From NCBI RefSeq assembly GCF_000374565.1, contig NZ_KB894685.1:699256-763255 (forward strand): DNA of 64,000 bases, written 5' to 3'. Within the stretch, counting starts at the first letter, position 1; the number at the start of each line of letters is the position of its first letter. The notes beneath the pieces were generated by a model. It made no database searches and was not told the DNA's origin. It worked only from the letters and a program-made list of their open reading frames with translations. A program made the translations under genes and the position numbers. The DNA is from Siminovitchia fordii DSM 16014 = CIP 108821 (GTDB taxonomy: Bacteria > Bacillota > Bacilli > Bacillales > Bacillaceae_C). Positions 26,331 through 34,182 of the stretch are shown here, one piece after another.

Positions 26331-26804
26331 TTATTGCAATCCGGGATACCCTTGCTGACGCAACGCCTCGTAAACAAGGATGGCCGCTGTATTAGATAAA
26401 TTCAGTGCCCTTACATTTTCGGTCATCGGAATCCTAAGACACCTGTCAATATTTTCTTCCAGCAGTTCCTTCGGAAGCCCGGTTGTTTCCCTGCCGAATA
26501 TAAAATAATAATCTGTGTCCGGATTATCGTATGAGAAAGATGTGTGCGGTTTCTTACCGAATTTCGTCAAAAAGAAATACTCGCCACCCTCGCTTGAAGC
26601 GAAAAAGTCGTCTAAAGAATCATGGTAAACGATATTTACATACTTCCAATAATCAAGCCCTGCTCTTTTCAACATCTTATCATCAGTAGAAAATCCGAGA
26701 GGACGGATAAGATGCAGAAAGGTATCCGTTGCTGCGCAGGTTCTTGCAATATTACCCGTGTTAGCAGGTATTTCAGGTTGATATAGTACTACATGTATGG
26801 CCAA
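26331..26804 (-). CDS. trmL: tRNA (cytidine/uridine-34-2'-O)-methyltransferase TrmL
   Basis: A 157-residue SPOUT methyltransferase. Visible features are VLYQPEIPANTGNIARTC at the start, FGRETTGLPKELLE and the knot segment RALNLSNTAAILVYEALRQ that binds S-adenosylmethionine. The enzyme methylates the wobble ribose of tRNA-Leu isoacceptors. The start is TTG 26804 with GAGGTG 8 bases upstream. It appears monocistronic. Confidence 0.94.
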   Translation of the reverse strand: MAIHVVLYQPEIPANTGNIARTCAATDTFLHLIRPLGFSTDDKMLKRAGLDYWKYVNIVYHDSLDDFFASSEGGEYFFLTKFGKKPHTSFSYDNPDTDYYFIFGRETTGLPKELLEENIDRCLRIPMTENVRALNLSNTAAILVYEALRQQGYPGLQ

Positions 26805-26881
26805 GGAGTGTCACCTCATTCATCAAAATACCGTGATATTATAACACCTTGATGAATGAAAAGGAACTGGTTTATCCATAT

Positions 26882-27751
26882 CTATGAACCATCATCGATA
26901 ATATGGAACATTTTATATTGAATATTTGGTGTGTAGGCTGAGGAATCTTCGTATGCCCAGTACCGCATGCGGCTGTTATACGTATGTGCGTTTACAAGAG
27001 GCATGCCATATGCATCTTTCCCTGTCACTACAGTATTATGGTCAAAACGCCCGTCACCCTGAAAGTCATAGCAGATGACATCTCCCAACTGAAGTTCCTG
27101 AGGTTCCTGAACTTCCCTTGCACGAAGCCCTGCGGTTGAGTTTTGCAGGTAGTTTTTCAACGCATGTGCGACCGACCAGCTGAAACTCCAATTTTTATTT
27201 CGATACCACCATCCCTTGCTCCGGTTAGGATATCCCCTCATAGGAGCTCCCCCGGCATGGATGCATTGAGATACATAATTCGTACAATCAACTTCAAATT
27301 TCTGGTAGGCAGGATTATAATCATTCCACCATCTCTCAGCATATTGAACCACCTTCAGACGGTCATATGAGTACCGCTCACCCACCGGATTTCTATCTGC
27401 TTCGAGTGTATATTTTTCTCGTTTTTTTAACGTAAAATCAACTGGGATTTCCATATCTTCATATAGTTCATTTTTGGCAAAAGACGCTTTTCTCCTTTGT
27501 AGTTCTTCTTCCACATAAAAGAAATCGCCCTGTTTTATAAGATGTTTCAGGTGTACATTATAATAAAGATGACGAAATCCATCTTTTGTTTCAGCCTTTG
27601 AAATTTTTCCGACTGCATAAGTCCTTACAATATCCGCGTTTCGTTTGGACATAGCTTCCTTTTTCCGGATAATATTTTCATCCCTTGTTTTCTTCTCCCC
27701 CACAAACTCACTTACTTTTCTTTCCAGCATCTTCTGCAGCCGCTCTCTCAC
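26882..27751 (-). CDS. Amidase-domain (Amidase_6) protein
   Basis: A 289-residue protein with a helical charged N-terminal region and a C-terminal papain-like amidase domain: active-site Cys in FEVDCTNYVSQC and His in GRFDHNTVVTG, with WWYRN and YNSRMRYWAY around. Members are predicted peptidoglycan or peptide amidases; no signal peptide is evident, so the site of action is unclear. I start at GTG 27751 because AGGAGG ends 6 bases before it; a longer frame to 27823 runs through that site. Confidence 0.85.
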   Translation of the reverse strand: MRERLQKMLERKVSEFVGEKKTRDENIIRKKEAMSKRNADIVRTYAVGKISKAETKDGFRHLYYNVHLKHLIKQGDFFYVEEELQRRKASFAKNELYEDMEIPVDFTLKKREKYTLEADRNPVGERYSYDRLKVVQYAERWWNDYNPAYQKFEVDCTNYVSQCIHAGGAPMRGYPNRSKGWWYRNKNWSFSWSVAHALKNYLQNSTAGLRAREVQEPQELQLGDVICYDFQGDGRFDHNTVVTGKDAYGMPLVNAHTYNSRMRYWAYEDSSAYTPNIQYKMFHIIDDGS

Positions 27752-27861
27752 TTCATCCCTCCTCGCCGATATATATGCGTGCAGAAAGGTATTTATTTTT
27801 ATAAAACAAAAATCGCTAAGCAAAACACTACATAATACAAATACCGTCTTCTATAACGTAC

Positions 27862-27898
27862 AAAAAGAAGAAGGCGCTTTTAACGCCTTCTTCTTTTC
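27862..27898 (-). terminator. Terminator of the KGG protein gene
   Basis: GAAGAAGGCG / CGCCTTCTTC with flanking A5 and T4 tracts; could act in both directions. Confidence 0.9.
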
Positions 27899-27927
27899 CA
27901 GAATTATGGGTCAGTTTAAAATAAGAT

Positions 27928-28320
27928 TTAGTTATCATCCCGCTGTTTGGCCCGAGCGTTTCCGCCTTTTTCGCCGATTTCTTCGTAGAAATCCCTATCA
28001 TGATTTTTGGAAGTTGCTTCTCCACCTTTACGGCCGATTTTTTCGTAGAAGTCCTTATCGTGATTTTCTGCTGTGGCTTCGCCGCCCTTACGCCCGATTT
28101 CCTCGTAGAAATCTCTGTCGTGATTTTCTGCCGTGGCTTCGCCGCCTTTGCGCCCGATTTCCTCATAGAAATCTCTGTCGTGGCTTTCTGCTGTGGCTTC
28201 TCCACCTTTGCGCCCGATTTCTTCATAGAAGTCCTTATCATGATTCCTTGAAGTGGTTTCTCCGCCTTTACGTCCTGCTTCTTCTACTGTCATTTTGCGA
28301 TCGTTGTCTTTATTAGCCAT
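27928..28320 (-). CDS. gsiB: KGG-repeat general stress protein, GsiB-like
   Basis: A 130-residue, extremely hydrophilic protein made of about five 20-residue repeats of the form DFYEEIGRKGGEATAENHD plus a partial repeat at each end. This is the KGG/hydrophilin pattern of B. subtilis GsiB, a desiccation-type protectant. AAGGAGG precedes the ATG and a sigma-B-like promoter lies at 28367-28391, fitting general-stress control. The underlying DNA is a 60-bp near-identical tandem array, which creates long empty frames on other strands. Repeat number may vary between strains. Confidence 0.92.
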   Translation of the reverse strand: MANKDNDRKMTVEEAGRKGGETTSRNHDKDFYEEIGRKGGEATAESHDRDFYEEIGRKGGEATAENHDRDFYEEIGRKGGEATAENHDKDFYEKIGRKGGEATSKNHDRDFYEEIGEKGGNARAKQRDDN

Positions 28321-28366
28321 TATGTGATTCCTCCTTCAAAGAATTTTTCCTCTTACAGTACTACTC

Positions 28367-28391
28367 GTTCCCCCTTGACATACTTTCAAAC
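28367..28391 (-). promoter_or_regulatory. Sigma-B-like promoter of gsiB
   Basis: GTTTGA (28386-28391), 13-base spacer, GGGAAC (28367-28372) on the minus strand, close to the sigma-B consensus GTTTAA / GGGTAT. Confidence 0.6.
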
Positions 28392-28401
28392 ATTTTTCTA
28401 C

Positions 28402-28433
28402 AAAAAAAGCGGACAAACACGTTGTCCGCTTTA
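28402..28433 (-). terminator. queG terminator
   Basis: AAAGCGGACAA / TTGTCCGCTTT stem followed by T on the minus strand, about 110 bp beyond the queG stop. Confidence 0.75.
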
Positions 28434-28542
28434 GAAAATTGTAAGAGTCCTCTGCCGTTTCACCCATACAAGGACGTCTTGTCCGTCACACTAAGACAAA
28501 TCACACCACAGACTCAATAATCATCATTCAAAAACTTATACT

Positions 28543-29676
28543 TTATTTCTCAAAAAACTGAAGGCCTTTATCTATCTCACCCAATACAAGCGGATTTTCT
28601 TCACCGGCCTGGGCAAGCATCAGTGCTTCTCTTGCCTTCTCGCCCCCGATTTTTCCAAGTGTCCAGGCAGCTGTCCCCCTGATTTCCGGCCTTACATCTT
28701 CATTTAGTATTTTGATTAAATCGTTGACAGCTGATGCCTCTTTAAAGTGGGCCAAAGCTATAATAGCATTGCGCTGAATAGGTTTTTTACCGCGCCAGGA
28801 TCCCGATACTTCCCCATATTTTTCTTTGAATTCCCGATTTGAAATATCAAGCAGCGGCTTAAGCAAGGGTTTTGCAATGTCAGGATCGGGTTCCATCTCA
28901 GGATGCAGATGGAAGTCAACCCCTTTATTTTTGGGGCAAACGACTTGGCAAGTATCACATCCATATAAACGGTTTCCGACTTTATCACGGAATTCATCCG
29001 GAAGGAGACCTTTCGTCTGCGTAAGAAATGCTATACAGCTTTGAGCATCCAGCTGTCCAGGCTGTACAAGCGCCCCTGTCGGGCATGCATCCAGACATTT
29101 TGTGCATTCCCCGCATTGATCCTGCATTGGCTCGTCCGGCTCAAAAGGAAGGTTTGTAATCATTTCACCTAGATATACATACGACCCGAATTCCGGGGTG
29201 ATAATCGAGCAGTTTTTTCCACTCCAGCCGATCCCCGCCCTTTCCGCTACAGCCCTGTCAACCAATTCTCCTGTATCGACCATCAGCTTGAACCTGGCAT
29301 CACGGATCTTACTGTCAATGAAGGCTGCCAGCTGTTCAAGCTTTTCACGAACCAATACATGGTAATCCACTCCCCATGATGCCTTGCAGAAAATGCCCCT
29401 TCGATTTCCAGGTTCGCCTCTTGGAGCATCATTCATTTTTGAAGGGTAGGCAAGGGCAATAGCAATAATGGCTCGGGGTTCGTCAAAAATGAGCTCCGGA
29501 TGCGTTCGTTCCTCAATATTTTTGTGTTCAAAACCTGATTGATAGCCAAGCTCCTCCTGCCTGATCAAGAGGTTTTTCATTTCAACAAAAGGATCTGCAC
29601 TCGTAAATCCAATTTTATCAATTCCGATTTCTCTGCTGTAAGCGATAATTTCATGCTTTAACTTTTTGTAGTCCAC
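28543..29676 (-). CDS. queG: Epoxyqueuosine reductase QueG
   Basis: A 377-residue cobalamin-dependent reductase completing queuosine in tRNA. Two ferredoxin-type 4Fe-4S motifs are visible: CGECTKCLDACPTGAL and CDTCQVVCPKN. The C-terminal part has HEAT-like repeats (RGTAAWTLGKIGGEKAREAL). The start is GTG 29676, preceded by AAGGAGGGG; the longer frame to 29697 begins inside that site. It stands alone and is divergent from the B3/4-domain gene. Confidence 0.94.
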   Translation of the reverse strand: MDYKKLKHEIIAYSREIGIDKIGFTSADPFVEMKNLLIRQEELGYQSGFEHKNIEERTHPELIFDEPRAIIAIALAYPSKMNDAPRGEPGNRRGIFCKASWGVDYHVLVREKLEQLAAFIDSKIRDARFKLMVDTGELVDRAVAERAGIGWSGKNCSIITPEFGSYVYLGEMITNLPFEPDEPMQDQCGECTKCLDACPTGALVQPGQLDAQSCIAFLTQTKGLLPDEFRDKVGNRLYGCDTCQVVCPKNKGVDFHLHPEMEPDPDIAKPLLKPLLDISNREFKEKYGEVSGSWRGKKPIQRNAIIALAHFKEASAVNDLIKILNEDVRPEIRGTAAWTLGKIGGEKAREALMLAQAGEENPLVLGEIDKGLQFFEK

Positions 29677-29786
29677 AGTCCTTCCCCCCTCCTTCAAAAG
29701 ATCTTATTTAAAAACCAATTTGGCTTAACTGTCATATCCGCAACTATATGATAAACTATTTAAAACAGAATTTGGAGGTGAAAACA

Positions 29787-30461
29787 TTGGAAGTGAACAT
29801 AGCCCCCTCTCTCTATGAAGACATTCCGGACATGAAAATCGGAGTCATTTACTATGACAATATTACAGTTGGGGACTCACCGCAAATGTTAAAAGGAAGA
29901 CTGCAGCTTTTTCAGGAGTCTGCCTATTTTGAACTTGAGGATAAAAACGTAACCGACTATGAGGAAATCAAAGAGTGGAGAGCAATCTTCAAAAAGCTTG
30001 GGAAAGATCCAAACCGCTATAGGCATTCCGCGGAAGCCCTTTATAGAAGAGTAAAAAAGCAAAACTTTCTTCCTCCATTGAATTCGGCCACGGACCTTAA
30101 CAACTTCTTTTCACTTGAATATAAAATCCCTTTGGGCATTTATGACAAAGATCAAATAAAAGGGAATGTCGTGCTTCGAAAAGGAAGAGCAGGAGAACAA
30201 TATGAGGGACTGAACGGGCGGAAAAATAACGCGGAGAACTTGCTTGTCACATCAGACGACGAAGGGCCATTCGGCAGCCCATTTGTTGATTCATCAAGAA
30301 CAGCCATTACATCAAACACGACAAGCGCCCTACAGATCGTTTACCTTACACCAAAGATCCAATTACATAATGCCCGGGAACTTGTTGGTTCGCTCGCCTC
30401 CATGTTCACTCACATAAACGGTGGAGAAGCCCGAGACTATGTACTGGCACTTAAACAATAG
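29787..30461 (+). CDS. B3/B4 tRNA-binding-domain protein
   Basis: A 224-residue stand-alone B3/4 domain as found in the beta subunit of phenylalanyl-tRNA synthetase (IGVIYYDNITVGDSP; FKKLGKDPNRYRHSAEAL; GPFGSPFVDSSRTAIT). Such proteins may edit or bind misacylated tRNA or amino acids, but no function is established. The start is TTG 29787, because GGAGG lies about 9 bases upstream; the longer frame to 29748 would include that site. Confidence 0.85.
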   Translation: MEVNIAPSLYEDIPDMKIGVIYYDNITVGDSPQMLKGRLQLFQESAYFELEDKNVTDYEEIKEWRAIFKKLGKDPNRYRHSAEALYRRVKKQNFLPPLNSATDLNNFFSLEYKIPLGIYDKDQIKGNVVLRKGRAGEQYEGLNGRKNNAENLLVTSDDEGPFGSPFVDSSRTAITSNTTSALQIVYLTPKIQLHNARELVGSLASMFTHINGGEARDYVLALKQ

Positions 30462-30471
30462 AAAAATGGAA

Positions 30472-30512
30472 ACGCAGTGCTTCGTCCTTCATTGGAACGA
30501 AACACTGCGTTA
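30472..30512 (+). terminator. Hairpin after the B3/4-domain gene
   Basis: AACGCAGTGCTTCGT against ACGAAACACTGCGTT with one mismatch. The stem is strong but there is no T-run, so termination is uncertain. Confidence 0.55.
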
Positions 30513-30673
30513 GTAAAAGGTTATGTATGGAGCAGTCTTCGGGTTTGACCCATCAGCAATACAACTGCTCAAGCATACATTTCGTTGCATGCAAATCATA
30601 TTATACAAAAGTCGACACAATTCGGCAACAGTTGTCACAAATTGTTCATATTACTCCGGTTTAAAAATGCAAT

Positions 30674-31882
30674 TCATTTAATCAGCATTTGAAAAGGATG
30701 TTCCAGAAGTCTTGTAATTGTTGTCAAAAATGCACTTGCCGGGACTCCGTCGATTGCCCGATGATCGAAGGTCAAACTCAATGGGAGCAATGACTGCCGT
30801 TTCAGCTCCTCCCCGACGAACACAGGGGTATCCGTAATAAGGCCAACACCTAGAATCCCCACTTCCGGCGGATTTAAAATGGGGGTGAAAAACTCTACTC
30901 CTGATGCCCCAAGACTAGTGATTGTAAAAGTAGAACCCTTCATTTCGGAAGCGTCAAGAGATCCTTCTCTCGCCTTTTTGCTTAGCTGTTTAATCCGGTT
31001 GGAAAGCTCCTCCATGGAATACTGTTCCGACTGAGGGATGACAGGGACCACCAATCCGGCCTCCAATGCCACAGCTATGCCCAAATGAACCGATTCATAG
31101 AGATTTATTTGGTTGTTCACAAATGTCCCATTCATATTTTTATGTTTTTGTAGTGCTAGTACAGAAGCCCTGGCAATAAAATCGGTCACTGTCAGGTTGG
31201 TTTTTTCCTGTCCCATATTGATCTTATTGCGTAGTTCGAGCATTTCCGTTACATTTGCACGCATATGGATTGTCAGTTGAGCACTTTGTTGAATGCTGGA
31301 AAACATTCTTTCGGCAATGACCTTTCTCATTCCAGTGACCTGTCTAACATCAACAGAATCAGATTGTTGTTCCTTCATGGCTGGCTCATTTTTTTCCGTT
31401 TTTTTGTTTATAATCGCTTTTTCAACATCTTCTCTTGTCACTCTTCCCTGGGGCCCAGTTCCGCTAATTGTATTCACATCGATCCCTTCCGCTTTTGCAA
31501 GCTTTCTTGCAGCCGGAGAAACCCTTACTTTTATCTGCATGTTTATTGGCGGGTGTTCAAGTTTTTTTTCCGCTGTAACAGCCGTTTCCATGGTAGAAAC
31601 AGCTGGCATTGAATTATTTTTTGAAGGGGAACTGACATTTTCTCCGGACTCACCAATATATCCAATCGCTTCTCCCACTGCAACCGTTTCATCCTCTTCT
31701 GCGGCAACTTCCAAAAGGACGCCGCTATCGGGGGCTTCGATGTCTTTTTCTATTTTATCCGAACTGATAACTGCGACCGGTTCCCCCTTCTCAACCTTAT
31801 CACCTTTCTTTTTAAGCCATTCGACCACGGTTCCTTCCTTCATTCCCATTCCAAGCTTAGGCATAATAATTTGTACGGCCAT
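30674..31882 (-). CDS. acoC: Acetoin dehydrogenase E2 (dihydrolipoamide acetyltransferase)
   Basis: A 402-residue E2. An N-terminal lipoyl domain carries the lipoylated Lys in SSDKIEKDIEAP; the peripheral-subunit-binding domain (VSPAARKLAKAEGIDV, GTGPQGRVTREDV) and the catalytic acetyltransferase domain with DHRAIDGVPA follow. It accepts the acetyl group from acetoin cleaved by AcoAB and yields acetyl-CoA. The start is ATG 31882 (MAVQIIMPKLG) after GAGGAGGG; a longer frame to 31954 overlaps acoB and lacks a site. acoL (E3) is absent here. Confidence 0.93.
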   Translation of the reverse strand: MAVQIIMPKLGMGMKEGTVVEWLKKKGDKVEKGEPVAVISSDKIEKDIEAPDSGVLLEVAAEEDETVAVGEAIGYIGESGENVSSPSKNNSMPAVSTMETAVTAEKKLEHPPINMQIKVRVSPAARKLAKAEGIDVNTISGTGPQGRVTREDVEKAIINKKTEKNEPAMKEQQSDSVDVRQVTGMRKVIAERMFSSIQQSAQLTIHMRANVTEMLELRNKINMGQEKTNLTVTDFIARASVLALQKHKNMNGTFVNNQINLYESVHLGIAVALEAGLVVPVIPQSEQYSMEELSNRIKQLSKKAREGSLDASEMKGSTFTITSLGASGVEFFTPILNPPEVGILGVGLITDTPVFVGEELKRQSLLPLSLTFDHRAIDGVPASAFLTTITRLLEHPFQMLIK

Positions 31883-31950
31883 ATTCCGCCCTCCTCGCAT
31901 TTTATGGAAAGAAGCGTGTTGCGCGCAACGTGCAACACGCACCATTTCAG

Positions 31951-32985
31951 TCATTGCACCGCGACTGTTTCATCACCAATCATTTCGCTCACTGCTTGTA
32001 AAACCTTATCAACTGACGGCAAATACAAATCTTCCAGTACTGGTGAGAATGGTACAGGGCTATGAGGAGCCGTGATCATTTTGATTGGAGCGTCCAAAAA
32101 ATCAAACCCTTTGTCTGCTACAAGCGCAGATATGTCTGTTGCAGCGCTACATCTGGGGTTTGCTTCATCAATGATGATCAGGCGGTTTGTTTTGGCTACA
32201 GAGTTTAAAATCGTTTCTTCATCGAGTGGCGACAAGCTTCGAGGATCAACAACTTCAGTTTCGATTCCTCTTACAGCAAGCTTTTCCGCTGACTCCAATG
32301 CCGTTTGAACCTGCTTTCCAATAGCAACAATCGTTAGATCACTCCCCTCCCTCTTAATATCCGCCTTACCAAGCGGAATAGTGAAAAATTCTTCTTCCAC
32401 TTCACCCTTCATATTATAGAGCGTTTTGTCTTCAAAAAAGATGACAGGATCATCATCGAAAACGGATGCCAACAGGAGACCCTTGGCATCTCTCGGAGTT
32501 GAAGGGACCACTACTTTTAATCCCGGTATATGGGTAAAAAGGGCGTAAAGGCTTTGCGAATGCTGGGCAGCCGCTCGAAACCCTGCTCCATGCATTGTCC
32601 GGATTGTCAGCGGAACCTTCGCTTTTCCACCAAACATATATCGCAATTTAGCCCCTTGATTCATCACTTCATCCAGACAGCTTCCAATAAAGTCATTGAA
32701 CATCAGCTCAGCGATCGGGCGAAGTCCGGTAGCCGCCGCCGTTACTGAGGCGCCAATATATCCCGCCTCGGCAATCGGTGTATCCAGAACCCGGTCTCTT
32801 CCGAATTCAGTCACAAGTCCCTTCGTAACACCCATGACGCCGCCCCACGCATCTTCATCCTGCAAATGATCGATCTCTGCCCCTCCAGCTACATCTTCTC
32901 CCATCAAAATAATTCTTTCATCCCGTCTCATCGCCAATTTCATTGCTTCATTAATAGCTTCTGAATATGATATTTTTCTTGTCAT
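31951..32985 (-). CDS. acoB: Acetoin dehydrogenase E1 beta subunit
   Basis: A 344-residue transketolase-like beta subunit. Motifs are GEDVAGGAEIDHLQDEDAWG, DTPIAEAGYIGASVTAAATG, MHGAGFRAAAQHSQSL and the C-terminal DPRSLSPLD with IIDEANPRCS. Context between acoA and acoC and the linked AcoR identify the acetoin enzyme over pyruvate dehydrogenase. acoA ends 20 bp upstream. It pairs with AcoA to cleave acetoin with thiamine diphosphate. Confidence 0.92.
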   Translation of the reverse strand: MTRKISYSEAINEAMKLAMRRDERIILMGEDVAGGAEIDHLQDEDAWGGVMGVTKGLVTEFGRDRVLDTPIAEAGYIGASVTAAATGLRPIAELMFNDFIGSCLDEVMNQGAKLRYMFGGKAKVPLTIRTMHGAGFRAAAQHSQSLYALFTHIPGLKVVVPSTPRDAKGLLLASVFDDDPVIFFEDKTLYNMKGEVEEEFFTIPLGKADIKREGSDLTIVAIGKQVQTALESAEKLAVRGIETEVVDPRSLSPLDEETILNSVAKTNRLIIIDEANPRCSAATDISALVADKGFDFLDAPIKMITAPHSPVPFSPVLEDLYLPSVDKVLQAVSEMIGDETVAVQ

Positions 32986-33005
32986 TTTTCTCCACCTCCA
33001 TCACT

Positions 33006-33992
33006 TTAGTAAGAAACATAAACATCTTTTAGAAGATCTTCTTTTGACGGGAAAGGACTCTCTTCAGAGAATTTGACTGCTTGTTCCATCGCTTCTTTCA
33101 CTTTATGGTCAATATGATCCAAATCATCTTTGCTGATGAGCCGGTTGGTCAAAACATATTCCCTGAAAATTTCAATCGCATCCCTTTCATTCAGATGCTT
33201 TTCTTTATCTTCTGCTGTTTTATAAGTTTGGGCATCTCCCTCGAAATGTCCATAATTTCGGTAGGTGACACACTCTAACAATGTGGGCCCTTCCCCATTC
33301 CTGGCACGTTTGACAGCACGTTCAGCCGCAGCATAAACAGCCATTACATCTTTGCCATCCACTTTCTCTCCTGGAATGTTATAGGCAGCGGCCCTATCGG
33401 CTATGTTGGTACAGCTGGAGGCATAATGAAAAGGTGTCGCTTCGGCGTAGCCGTTGTTTTCCGCAACAAATATGACAGGAAGATTCCAGATGGCAGCCAT
33501 ATTGATTCCTTCATGAAAAGTTCCGTGGTTATTTGCCCCATCGCCGAAAAAGCAGACCGCCACCTTATCAGTGTTCAGCGTTTTTGCCGTCAAAGCAGCA
33601 CCGACGGCCAAAGGAAAACCTCCGCCGACAATCCCGTTTGCGCCAAGCATCCCTTTTTCTACATCCGCAATATGCATGGAACCCCCCTTCCCTTTGCATA
33701 AACCGGTCACTTTCCCATAAATTTCAGCCATCATTCCATCCAAGTCGCAACCCTTTGCAATGCAGTGCCCATGTCCCCTATGGGTGCTTGTGATGCTGTC
33801 CTTATGATCCAAATGGGCACACACTCCTACTGCCACCGCTTCCTGTCCTGCGTAGAGATGTACAAATCCCGGAAGTACACCCGTTTGAAAAATCTCATGG
33901 ACTTTGTCTTCAAACTGACGAATTTTACACATTCTTTCATACATCCATTTGGCCTTTTGCTCCGTCAAACTGACTGTTGCTGAAAGCGTCAT
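33006..33992 (-). CDS. acoA: Acetoin dehydrogenase E1 alpha subunit
   Basis: A 328-residue E1 alpha. The thiamine-diphosphate motif runs from GDGANNHGTFHEGINMAAIW to ENNGYAEATP; GHGHCIAKGCD and GKGGSMHIADVEKGMLGANG are family landmarks. The start is ATG 33992 (MTLSATVSLTEQ) because GGAGGAGAGG lies directly upstream; an extension to 34046 would run through the promoter. The gene is first in acoABC and is read from a sigma-54 promoter at 34030-34045 under AcoR control. Confidence 0.93.
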   Translation of the reverse strand: MTLSATVSLTEQKAKWMYERMCKIRQFEDKVHEIFQTGVLPGFVHLYAGQEAVAVGVCAHLDHKDSITSTHRGHGHCIAKGCDLDGMMAEIYGKVTGLCKGKGGSMHIADVEKGMLGANGIVGGGFPLAVGAALTAKTLNTDKVAVCFFGDGANNHGTFHEGINMAAIWNLPVIFVAENNGYAEATPFHYASSCTNIADRAAAYNIPGEKVDGKDVMAVYAAAERAVKRARNGEGPTLLECVTYRNYGHFEGDAQTYKTAEDKEKHLNERDAIEIFREYVLTNRLISKDDLDHIDHKVKEAMEQAVKFSEESPFPSKEDLLKDVYVSY

Positions 33993-34029
33993 TTCCTCTC
34001 CTCCTATCATTTTTATATATTGAAAATAG

Positions 34030-34045
34030 TGCAAATTATGTGCCA
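34030..34045 (-). promoter_or_regulatory. Sigma-54 promoter of acoABC
   Basis: On the minus strand TGGCAC (34040-34045), five bases, TTGCA (34030-34034): an exact match to the -24/-12 consensus, about 40 bp before the acoA start. It agrees with the adjacent sigma-54 activator AcoR. Confidence 0.93.
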
Positions 34046-34091
34046 ATCAGAAGGTATTTCTTTAAAAAGCAGATAAATCTTGCTCATAAAG

Positions 34092-34126
34092 AAAAAATCA
34101 GAAGCCTGAAGGGCATCTGATTTTTA
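34092..34126 (-). terminator. acoR terminator
   Basis: AAAAATCAGA / TCTGATTTTT with a small inner stem. It separates acoR from the acoA promoter. Confidence 0.8.
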
Positions 34127-34132
34127 TGGAGT

Positions 34133-34169
34133 ATGGGACGATTTCGGACACTGTCTCAATCCGTCTCAT
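34133..34169 (-). promoter_or_regulatory. Candidate AcoR upstream activating site
   Basis: A nested dyad centred on 34151: ATGGGACG (34133-34140) mirrors CGTCTCAT (34162-34169) with one mismatch, and inside it GACA-C-TGTC (34147-34155) is perfect; both spacers are 6 bases. It lies about 110 bp upstream of the -24 box, the usual distance for a sigma-54 activator, between the acoR stop and the acoR terminator. Confidence 0.6.
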
Positions 34170-34182
34170 ATTTTCTCATCAT

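Noticed and set aside
27645..28316. Arg/Phe/Leu-repeat frames on the plus strand and a Lys/Ser-repeat frame on the minus strand over the KGG gene
   Set aside because: They come from reading the 60-bp repeat array in other frames; only the KGG frame has a ribosome site and known family.
31293..32075. A 260-codon open frame on the plus strand opposite acoC/acoB
   Set aside because: Fully antisense to acoC and the acoB end, whose protein motifs are complete; no ribosome site and the composition (Ser/Thr/Ile-rich) is that of a shadow frame.
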